Shown: positions 1 to 5,522 of the stretch, piece after piece
How positions within the stretch are numbered: the stretch's first letter is position 1
Layout of the letters: every line of letters starts with the position of its first letter
Source of the DNA: Chloroflexota bacterium
Lineage (GTDB): Bacteria; Chloroflexota; Anaerolineae; B4-G1; SLSP01
Direction: 5' to 3'
Length of the DNA stretch: 5,522 bases
Assembly: GCA_022707665.1 (NCBI GenBank)
Contig: JAKJAE010000210.1
Span: forward strand, 1 to 5,522
Notes under the pieces: generated by a model
What the model was told of the DNA's origin: nothing
The model's database searches: none
Seen by the model: the letters and a program-made list of their open reading frames with translations, nothing else
Position numbers and translations under genes: made by a program

Positions 1-393
1 GTCGTTGCCTATATCGAACTGGGCATCAGTTTCGTCAGGGAGGTAATCCAGGTCAAGCGCCATCGCGGCAATATCAACCGCACAATCCTGGACCAGCTCC
101 GCGGCTCGCTGCATCGTTTCAGCGCCGTGCGAGGTACCATTATCACGACAGGTGGGTTCTCCAGGGGCACAATGAGCGCCGCGTTCGAGCGAGGCGCAGC
201 ACCTATCACGCTGATCGACGGAGAGAAGCTGATCGATCTCCTGGTAGCTCATGAGGTCGGCGTCACCAAACACACACTCGAGTACCTCGAGTTCGACGCG
301 ACGAAACTGGTGCAGTTTGATCTTGAGGACGAACCTGATGGCAAGGCGCCGAACGATGGCGTCGGAAGCGCTAGCGCTGCCGACGCGCAGTAG
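1..393 (+). CDS. Mrr-type restriction endonuclease, C-terminal part (5' end outside window)
   Basis: This is the C-terminal 130 residues of a protein whose start lies left of the window; the frame is open from base 1 and ends at TAG 391-393. It matches the Mrr catalytic domain, a PD-(D/E)XK nuclease found in type IV enzymes that cut modified DNA. Seen directly: the QVKR active-site strand (fragment residues Q17 and K19), then helix residues RTILDQLRGSLHRF, the strand GTIITTGGFS (about 45-54), the helix AAFERGA, and LIDGEKLIDLL (71-81). These appear in the usual Mrr order. VVAY at fragment residues 1-4 is the strand that in this family normally follows the catalytic Asp, so that Asp is probably just off the left edge (inference). 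After about residue 85 comes a short acidic, Ala/Gly-rich tail that looks disordered. The N-terminal winged-helix domain typical of Mrr (about 300 residues in all) cannot be seen. The ATG or GTG codons inside the frame are not likely starts, because they would remove the QVK motif. The gene converges on the minus-strand operon. Confidence 0.88.
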   Translation, partial: VVAYIELGISFVREVIQVKRHRGNINRTILDQLRGSLHRFSAVRGTIITTGGFSRGTMSAAFERGAAPITLIDGEKLIDLLVAHEVGVTKHTLEYLEFDATKLVQFDLEDEPDGKAPNDGVGSASAADAQ

Positions 394-410
394 TGTTGCC
401 TGGCGGTTGC

Positions 411-869
411 CTACAGCGTCTGCACGATCCTGTCAAACGCAAACCTCTCCAGCAGCGGCAAGTTCCTCTGGGATAGATTGAACCCCCATTCCGGCTTGCT
501 CTTCTTGCCCTCGTAGTCTCGGCTCACCAGAAGCGCGTCGGGTTGCTGCCACGCTATCGATGGGATTAGGTAGAGCTGGGGTAGCTCGTACCGCTGGAAC
601 AGGACTACCGCAGCGAGAAGGCTATCGCGCAGCGCGAAGACGTCCTTACGGATGAAGATGTAGTTGAGCCTCCGGGCAGACTTCACCTGCACGTCGTAGT
701 ACCGGTCCACGTCTCTCCGGATGACGAAATCGATGCCGCGATCATCGACTTCGGACGTGTACACGTCGAAACCGTACAGTGTAAACTCCATCTTGGCGTA
801 GTACTCGGCATAGCGGCCCAACTGCAGGTGGTTCAGGCGGTCCCAGTCGTACTTCGGATTGCTACCCAT
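411..869 (-). CDS. Small PD-(D/E)XK nuclease-like protein, third gene of the operon
   Basis: A single-domain protein of about 152 residues that looks like a minimal PD-(D/E)XK nuclease of the DUF4365 or Holliday-junction-resolvase-like kind. Seen: an N-terminal helix LGRYAEYYAKM carrying E22, the motif DDRGIDFVI with D47, and YDVQVKS with Q61 and K63. Together these give the E...D...QxK active-site pattern. The second half has alternating hydrophobic strands (IFIRKDVF, PQLYLIPS) and a basic segment YEGKKSKPEW. There is no signal peptide or membrane segment, so it should be cytosolic. The ATG at 869-867 is chosen because it lies 4 bases after the upstream stop, has GGTGA in front of it, and leaves the conserved-looking start MGSNPKYDWDRL. 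A TTG at 896 would add nine residues and overlap the upstream gene by 23 bases, with no good ribosome site. The position last in the operon suggests it works with the two upstream proteins. The nuclease fold is well supported by the motifs; substrate and role are unknown. Some proteins of this type are structural partners rather than active enzymes. Confidence 0.85.
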   Translation of the reverse strand: MGSNPKYDWDRLNHLQLGRYAEYYAKMEFTLYGFDVYTSEVDDRGIDFVIRRDVDRYYDVQVKSARRLNYIFIRKDVFALRDSLLAAVVLFQRYELPQLYLIPSIAWQQPDALLVSRDYEGKKSKPEWGFNLSQRNLPLLERFAFDRIVQTL

Positions 870-873
870 CGGG

Positions 874-878
874 TCACC
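874..878 (-). promoter_or_regulatory. Ribosome binding site overlapping the upstream stop codon
   Basis: On the minus strand this reads GGTGA, whose last three bases are the TGA stop of the 394-residue gene. Four bases (CCCG) separate it from the ATG at 869. GGTGA matches the 3' part of the full anti-Shine-Dalgarno complement, so the short spacing is acceptable. A weaker GGAG at 886-883 lies 13 bases from the ATG. The arrangement suggests translational coupling between the two nuclease genes. Confidence 0.5.
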
Positions 879-2058
879 AGCTCTCCACACTGACAATCTG
901 CTCTACAGCCCAGTCCAGCGCCGAGAGGAACTGCCCAAGCGCCGCCTCCTCCCGCAGGAGCGCCAGCGGGATGGACGGCCGCAGGGCGACTTTGCTCTCC
1001 GCGATCCGCACGCCCGACACCTGGTTCAGGCGGGCAAGGAGCTCCCGTCGTGCGTCTTCCGTGCTGAACACGTTCTTCCTTGTCTTCATGTACTGGAAGA
1101 GGATCTCGATCTGGCCGTACGTCCACACCTCGATCAACTGGTGCCAGGAGCCACGGCAGTTCAGCCCTGGCATAGAGCCGCCGGCACGCGTGCCCCGACC
1201 CCACCAGACGTCGGGCATCCGCCTCTCCGCCCACCTGATGATCTTGCGGGCGACCTCCGCATCCTGAGCGCCTTTGGCCTGCGCCAGGGCCTCAAGGAAG
1301 CTCTGCTCATCCCACTGACGTCCGGGCACCGATGGCTTCTTCCCCGCGGACCGGGTCGTGTGCCCGATCACACTTGGCACAAGCGTCCTGGCCCGGCCTC
1401 CCTCATACTGCTTCACCTCCACTGCCAGGACCTGAGCCGGCCGCATCTGGGCGTTGAGGAACTCGACAACCCGGCGTAGCTCCTGGGGAACCTGGTCGGC
1501 CACGAAGAGCAGCCGAATCCTGCCGGCCTGTAGATTCGTCTCTACTTCCTCCCAGAAGTGTCCGAGATCAGGGGCATCCACACCGCCCTGGCCGTCCCCC
1601 GGCTCGGCGCTGGTCCCCTCAGGCGTCAGCAGCGTCGTCAGGACGTCGTCCGGCTCCTGGCCATCTGCCTTGCAGCGCTCCTCGAATCGCGTGCGGACCA
1701 CGTCGACGGGCCAGTACACGACCGCGTTGGCTGCATAGTCGAGCATCTGGCCCACGACCTCGCGCCGCAGCCGCGGATCGGCGCTGCGCTTCACCTCAAC
1801 CAGCGTGGGGATGCCATCCTGATCCAGAAAGAGATGGTCGAGTGACCAGCGGTCTGATGCTCCCTCCTCCGTCGGGATCCCGATCTCGCGGGCCACGAGG
1901 ACGAAACGCCGTGGGTCGGCGTCGTCGATCTGGTCGCCGGCGAGGAGGTCGGGGTGGCGCGCGAGCAGCTCCTGGAAGCGCTTCTCGCTCAAGTACGGCG
2001 CCTCTTCCATCGCTTCCAGCCGGTTGCCCTCATGAATCTGGTAGATCTTTCTAGCCAC
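874..2058 (-). CDS. NucS/RecB-like PD-(D/E)XK nuclease domain protein, second gene of the operon
   Basis: A 394-residue cytosolic protein with a PD-(D/E)XK nuclease domain in its N-terminal third. Seen: an N-terminal helix with E30 (FQELLARHPDLL), D74 in SLDHLFLD, E88 and K90 in TLVEVKRS, and Q104 with Y108 in VGQMLDYAA. This is the full E...D...ExK...QxxxY set used by RecB-like and NucS-like nucleases, so it is likely catalytic. Residues 117-175 are a variable Pro/Gly/Asp-rich stretch. Residues 180-235 form a second block (LLFVADQVPQEL, then VEFLNAQM, LAVEVKQYEGG, LVPSVIG) that often follows such domains in uncharacterised defence-island proteins. Residues 248-394 form a third block rich in Trp (QWDEQSFLEAL, PDVWWGRGTRAGG, TYGQIEILFQY) that I cannot assign to a named family. 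The start is GTG at 2058, with GGGAG seven bases upstream. The gene begins 23 bases after the helicase stop and ends 4 bases before the next start, so the three are surely co-transcribed. A role in cutting foreign DNA beside the helicase is inferred from context only. Confidence 0.9.
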   Translation of the reverse strand: MARKIYQIHEGNRLEAMEEAPYLSEKRFQELLARHPDLLAGDQIDDADPRRFVLVAREIGIPTEEGASDRWSLDHLFLDQDGIPTLVEVKRSADPRLRREVVGQMLDYAANAVVYWPVDVVRTRFEERCKADGQEPDDVLTTLLTPEGTSAEPGDGQGGVDAPDLGHFWEEVETNLQAGRIRLLFVADQVPQELRRVVEFLNAQMRPAQVLAVEVKQYEGGRARTLVPSVIGHTTRSAGKKPSVPGRQWDEQSFLEALAQAKGAQDAEVARKIIRWAERRMPDVWWGRGTRAGGSMPGLNCRGSWHQLIEVWTYGQIEILFQYMKTRKNVFSTEDARRELLARLNQVSGVRIAESKVALRPSIPLALLREEAALGQFLSALDWAVEQIVSVESW

Positions 2059-2065
2059 AATGGTT

Positions 2066-2070
2066 CTCCC
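2066..2070 (-). promoter_or_regulatory. Ribosome binding site of the 394-residue nuclease
   Basis: The minus strand reads GGGAG, separated by seven bases (AACCATT) from the GTG at 2058-2056. It is a good Shine-Dalgarno at normal spacing in the 23-base gap after the helicase stop, and it settles the choice of GTG as the start. The gap has no room for a separate promoter or terminator, so the gene depends on the helicase transcript. Confidence 0.7.
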
Positions 2071-2081
2071 AGCTTCGGTAG

Positions 2082-5000
2082 CTATGACTCCTCGGCCATC
2101 ACGAAGTCACCTCGCATAGCCATGCGTCCCTTTGCAAGGGCTTCTTGAACCACTGTTGTCACGCCGACCTCCATGTCTGCACTCGTGCGACCGAATCCAA
2201 GCAGCCGACAGACAGCCCCGGGAATGTCCTGCGGCTGCATGCCCATGGAGTCGGTCACGACTTTGATCACGGCTTCCATAACTTCATCGGCGGAGATCAA
2301 CTCCAGTTTCCGTGCTGTCACCGGAAGCGCGGATCGATCGCGGAGCGGCGCTCGGTTCATTGTTGGGAGCCAGACAAAGTCACCCTGTCGTCGCACCGCG
2401 CCGGCCTTCTGCGCCAAGACAACGCCGCCCGTGATCGCGTCATGAATGCGCGATCCGGTCCGGCCGGCGCCGGCGGCGTGGGCAATCCTGCGCTCAAGTT
2501 CGTCGATGTGGATAGGGCTCTCCACGGCGACGACCTTGGCCACCCAGCCGGCAATGGTTCGCCAAGGTATTTCGTGCAGCGGGCCAACCACCCTCAGCTT
2601 CAGTTGAGCGACGCGATACGGCTGTACCTGTTGGGACTCATGATTCGAATGCGGGTCTTGGCTATGGGATGTGATCTCGCGCGGAGGCAATAACTCGTCC
2701 GCCCGAGGGGTCATGCGCGGCCCATCTGGTCGCAGGTTCTCGGGCAGTGCGTCGGCCAAGGTAGGCCGAGGCGGCGACTGTTGAGTGATGACGTCGTGTG
2801 AGACCAGCGGTTCGCTGTTGGGGGATGCCGTGCTCCGCACCCTCGCCAGCTCTACGGCAGCAAGGAGCCTCTGGATCTCGCGGCCCCGTCGATAGAACCA
2901 GTCCGTGCTCCAGATCCGATGAATTGTCCAGCCGAGACCTTCCAGGACCTCCTGGCGCAGCCGGTCGCGGTCGCGTGCCGAACGAGCACTATGGTAGGCT
3001 GCGCCGTCACATTCGATCCCAATCAGATAACGGCCAGGGTGCTGCTCATCCTTCACGGCAAGATCGATGAAGAATCCTGCGGATCCCACCTGATGGTCAA
3101 CAAGGCACCCGTGGTCTCGAAGGACTGCGGCGACATCCTCCTCGAAGGGGGAGTCTGCACCACGCCCGGTCGACAGAGGCACATCCAGGTACCGCGTTTC
3201 GGCGTACCTCAGGTAGAGTTTTAGCGTCCTGACCCCTTCGCCCTTCGCGCGGTCAGTGTCGATATCGTCGGCCCTCAAGTTACTGAACACCTCGCACCGA
3301 TAGCGTGCGCGCGTGACCAGTACATTGAGTCGGCGTTCCCCACCGGCGCGGTTGAGCGGGCCGAAGCGCATATCGAGGTAGCCGTCTGCGGACCTGCCAT
3401 AGCCAACGCTGATAAAGATCACATCGCGCTCATCGCCCTGCACGTTCTCGAGGTTCTTGACGAAGAAGGGCTCGTGGGTGTGGCCAGTGAAGAAGGGCTC
3501 GCACGAGGGATCCTGCCGTCGAAGCCGATCCACCTGGATCTGGACCTCGTTCATCTGGCTGACGCTGAACGCGGCGACGCCCAGGGTCCGATCTGGGCGA
3601 GTCCGGGCGTGATCCATCACGGCTTTTGCAACCACGATGGCTTCCTCACGGTTGGCTCTGCTCTTGCCGCGATCATAGGTGGTGTTGGGCAGGTGGTGGA
3701 AGATGACGCCGGTATCGGTTCTCGAGTCATCCGGACTGGGGAACACGACCAGGTGATTTTTGTAGAACTCACGGTTGGACACGGCGATCAGCGATTCATG
3801 GCGGCTGCGGTAATGCCACTTGAGCATTCTCTCGGGAGCACCTTGGGCGCTGAGGAGCCCCAGCACGCTCTCCGTATTGGCTGTAGGGCTCTCCTCCTCG
3901 TCCCCGTCGTTGTCGTCGATGTGCTCGAAGAAGTTCGTCGGCGGCAACTGCCATTTGTCACCGGTGACAACGATCTGGCGGCCCCGGAGGATCGCACCCA
4001 ATGCGTCGGCAGGCGGCACCTGGCTTGCCTCGTCGAAGATGACAAGGTCGAAGTTAATGCTGCCAGGCGGCAAGAACATGGCGATCGATAGCGGGCTCAT
4101 CATAAAGACAGGTTTGAGTGCCTGGATAGCATTCCCTGATACCTGCATCAACTTGCGGACCGGATAGTGGCGGCGCTTTTTCTCGATCTCTTGACGCAGG
4201 GTACCAAGCTGCCCGCCCTCCGCTGTGCCATTGGGTAGCCGTTGCCAATGCATTTCCCTAAGGCGCATCCGATGGTAGTTGAACTGCAGGACGTCAAGCT
4301 CGCGAAAGTCCTTGACACACTGTTCGTGTGCTTCGCCGCTGAACAGCGCCAGCTCGGACCTCTCGCTCAACGCGATCCCAAGGAGGCCCTCGTACCAGGT
4401 CCGGTCAAAGAGATCGGCCAGGTGCGTGGCGGCCCCCGACCAGGTATCTGCGACTTCCACAAGGTCCCGCAAGTTCGCGCCACGCAGCGCCGCGGAATGG
4501 GCGTTGTAGACGACCATCTCCTGCAGACGCTCTACGCCCGAGCCCCAAGCTTGCAGGAGCTGCAGTTGATCGTCGAAGGGCAGCCAGAGGAAGAAGTCGG
4601 GCTGCCCAAACCGCACGGTCTCATCGATCTGGATTTCCCTGAGGGCCGCCGCAATCCTGTCCCTGTGAGAGATCAGCGCAGCCGCAAGCGCGGCTTCCAG
4701 CGTTTGCAGAAGCTCTCGGTCAAAGCCCACGGCCACGTAGGATAGGATCTGCGCAGGGACGCTGCCTTGCTGGACATCCAGGTGTAGCGCTTGCAGCCAC
4801 GCAGCAATGCCCAGCAGCTGTGTCCAGTCGGAGTCGAGCCCATTCCAGGTTTCACCAAACAGCTCGGAGAGAAGCGGCGCTGCTGCCTGGATGTCGGCTC
4901 TAAGCTGTTGGCTCTCCTCAATGGCATCGATGGTTCGAAGCTGCTCGAACATACTGCGCGGCGGCCTCTGCTGAAAAAGCTCCCCCAGTTCCTGTTTCGC

Positions 5001-5522
5001 ACGCCTGAAGTCGCCGTTCAAGTAGCGCCACCACTTCGCGCGGTTCTTGTGGTAGACCTCTTTGAGTGGTTTGATGGGATGTTCCCACGCTTCAGGCTTC
5101 AGAACCTGTGCCAAATCGCGCTGGAGTTGTTCCAGCCGCTGACCGGCGCGGAGCGCGGTCGCGACGTCGGATGCCTTGGCGAGCCACCCAAAATCGCGCC
5201 TATTGACGCCGATCAGGTCAGGAGCCTGCACGAGCCGTTGCACGAGGTCGTGGAACCGAATCGTCGCCGCGCGGTCGCGTGCCTCCGGCACACCCAGGTG
5301 CTCCGCAAGCCGCCCAATGACACCGATTGCAGCGTCGACGGCGGCCGTGGCTTCGCTGCATATGAGGCTCAGGACGCGGGGAAGCTCGGGAGGCACGCTG
5401 GGCAGGCGGGTGCCCCAGAAGGTGTGGGCAGAAGGCACACTCATCCTGCCGAGGAGAGCCTGCACCTCCACGACGGCGGCGCGATGTTTCCGATAATCCG
5501 CGCTGGACCATGCTGCCATGGC
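2082..5522 (-). CDS. Large SF1 (Upf1/DNA2-like) helicase with Vsr/MTES_1575 nuclease and DUF3320 domains, N-terminus outside window
   Basis: A helicase-nuclease of the large DUF4011/DUF3320 family, at least 1146 residues in the window and still open at the right edge. Numbering is from the ATG at 5519, which is probably an internal Met. Residues 1-460 are a long helical region with many Leu, Gln and Glu, matching the coiled-coil insertion between motifs Ia and II in this family. Helicase motifs follow in order: II, VIFDEASQ (D496, E497); III, GDKWQLPP (520-527); an acidic loop (535-543); IV, WHYRSRHESLI (568-578); V, NVQGDERDVI (692-701); VI, RLNVLVTRAR (730-739). A Vsr-like MTES_1575 nuclease domain spans about 789-875, with D819, the IECDG strand (E836, D838), YH (842-843), the Arg/Asp-rich helix ARDRDRLRQ and RIWSTDWF. 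A Pro/His/Gln-rich linker (about 885-965) leads to a winged-helix-like DUF3320 block (about 1002-1053), then a C-terminal helical tail. Walker A (motif I) is not in the window and must lie upstream. The protein probably translocates on DNA and cuts it. Its architecture resembles the single-gene DUF4011-helicase-Vsr defence protein (Hhe, from memory). It is the first gene seen of the three-gene operon. Confidence 0.93.
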   Translation of the reverse strand, partial: AMAAWSSADYRKHRAAVVEVQALLGRMSVPSAHTFWGTRLPSVPPELPRVLSLICSEATAAVDAAIGVIGRLAEHLGVPEARDRAATIRFHDLVQRLVQAPDLIGVNRRDFGWLAKASDVATALRAGQRLEQLQRDLAQVLKPEAWEHPIKPLKEVYHKNRAKWWRYLNGDFRRAKQELGELFQQRPPRSMFEQLRTIDAIEESQQLRADIQAAAPLLSELFGETWNGLDSDWTQLLGIAAWLQALHLDVQQGSVPAQILSYVAVGFDRELLQTLEAALAAALISHRDRIAAALREIQIDETVRFGQPDFFLWLPFDDQLQLLQAWGSGVERLQEMVVYNAHSAALRGANLRDLVEVADTWSGAATHLADLFDRTWYEGLLGIALSERSELALFSGEAHEQCVKDFRELDVLQFNYHRMRLREMHWQRLPNGTAEGGQLGTLRQEIEKKRRHYPVRKLMQVSGNAIQALKPVFMMSPLSIAMFLPPGSINFDLVIFDEASQVPPADALGAILRGRQIVVTGDKWQLPPTNFFEHIDDNDGDEEESPTANTESVLGLLSAQGAPERMLKWHYRSRHESLIAVSNREFYKNHLVVFPSPDDSRTDTGVIFHHLPNTTYDRGKSRANREEAIVVAKAVMDHARTRPDRTLGVAAFSVSQMNEVQIQVDRLRRQDPSCEPFFTGHTHEPFFVKNLENVQGDERDVIFISVGYGRSADGYLDMRFGPLNRAGGERRLNVLVTRARYRCEVFSNLRADDIDTDRAKGEGVRTLKLYLRYAETRYLDVPLSTGRGADSPFEEDVAAVLRDHGCLVDHQVGSAGFFIDLAVKDEQHPGRYLIGIECDGAAYHSARSARDRDRLRQEVLEGLGWTIHRIWSTDWFYRRGREIQRLLAAVELARVRSTASPNSEPLVSHDVITQQSPPRPTLADALPENLRPDGPRMTPRADELLPPREITSHSQDPHSNHESQQVQPYRVAQLKLRVVGPLHEIPWRTIAGWVAKVVAVESPIHIDELERRIAHAAGAGRTGSRIHDAITGGVVLAQKAGAVRRQGDFVWLPTMNRAPLRDRSALPVTARKLELISADEVMEAVIKVVTDSMGMQPQDIPGAVCRLLGFGRTSADMEVGVTTVVQEALAKGRMAMRGDFVMAEES

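Noticed and set aside
127..393. Independent 88-residue gene starting at GTG 127
   Set aside because: The frame is open all the way to base 1, and the upstream part holds the QVKR active-site strand of the Mrr domain, so this is an internal start within a longer gene.
385..420. Possible bidirectional terminator between the convergent genes
   Set aside because: GTAG at 390-393 and CTAC at 411-414 could pair, but the inner bases do not extend the stem, and the main repetition (GTTGCC at 395-400 and again at 406-411) is direct, not inverted. There is no T-tract.
859..1479. Plus-strand open frame of 206 residues opposite the 394-residue nuclease gene
   Set aside because: Its translation is Pro/Arg/His/Leu-rich with no motif. 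It lies entirely antisense to genes with clear nuclease motifs and is a GC-rich shadow frame.
2145..2693. Plus-strand open frame of 182 residues opposite the helicase C-terminus
   Set aside because: Low-complexity shadow composition (many His, Arg, Gly); the minus-strand frame carries the DUF3320 similarity.
3474..4091. Plus-strand open frame of 205 residues opposite helicase motifs II-V
   Set aside because: It is antisense to the most conserved part of the helicase, has no recognisable motif or ribosome site, and fits the usual mirror frame of a GC-rich gene.
4242..4745. Plus-strand open frame of 167 residues opposite the helicase helical region
   Set aside because: No motif and no start signal; it is antisense to a continuous 1146-codon frame.

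Overview
The window is GC-rich bacterial DNA, densely coded, and reads as part of a defence or restriction island. It holds four genuine genes and almost no intergenic sequence. High GC, a GTG start with a clear Shine-Dalgarno, and Shine-Dalgarno-coupled genes all point to a bacterium. The sequence does not fix the phylum; an actinobacterium, a chloroflexote or a GC-rich proteobacterium would all fit.

Layout. On the + strand, bases 1-393 are the 3' end of an Mrr-type restriction endonuclease whose start lies left of the window. A 17-base gap separates it from a convergent minus-strand operon that fills the rest of the window. Read in the direction of transcription (right to left), the operon holds three genes. 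The first is a very large UvrD/Upf1-like superfamily 1 helicase with a C-terminal Vsr/MTES_1575 nuclease domain and a DUF3320 domain (2082-5522, open at the right edge). After 23 bases comes a 394-residue protein with a NucS/RecB-like PD-(D/E)XK nuclease motif (874-2058). After 4 bases comes a roughly 152-residue minimal PD-(D/E)XK protein (411-869). There is no gene-free stretch longer than 23 bases, and I see no RNA gene, insertion sequence, CRISPR array or tandem repeat.

How the genes may work together (inference). All four genes carry a recognisable restriction-endonuclease-fold active site, either ExK, QxK or the Vsr-like ExD. Three of them sit in one tightly packed transcription unit behind a helicase. 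The helicase-Vsr protein resembles the single-gene DUF4011-helicase-Vsr defence type (named Hhe, from memory). Here it appears with two extra nuclease-like partners, which is the most interesting feature of the window. The Walker A motif and any DUF4011 domain of the helicase would lie right of the window and cannot be checked here.
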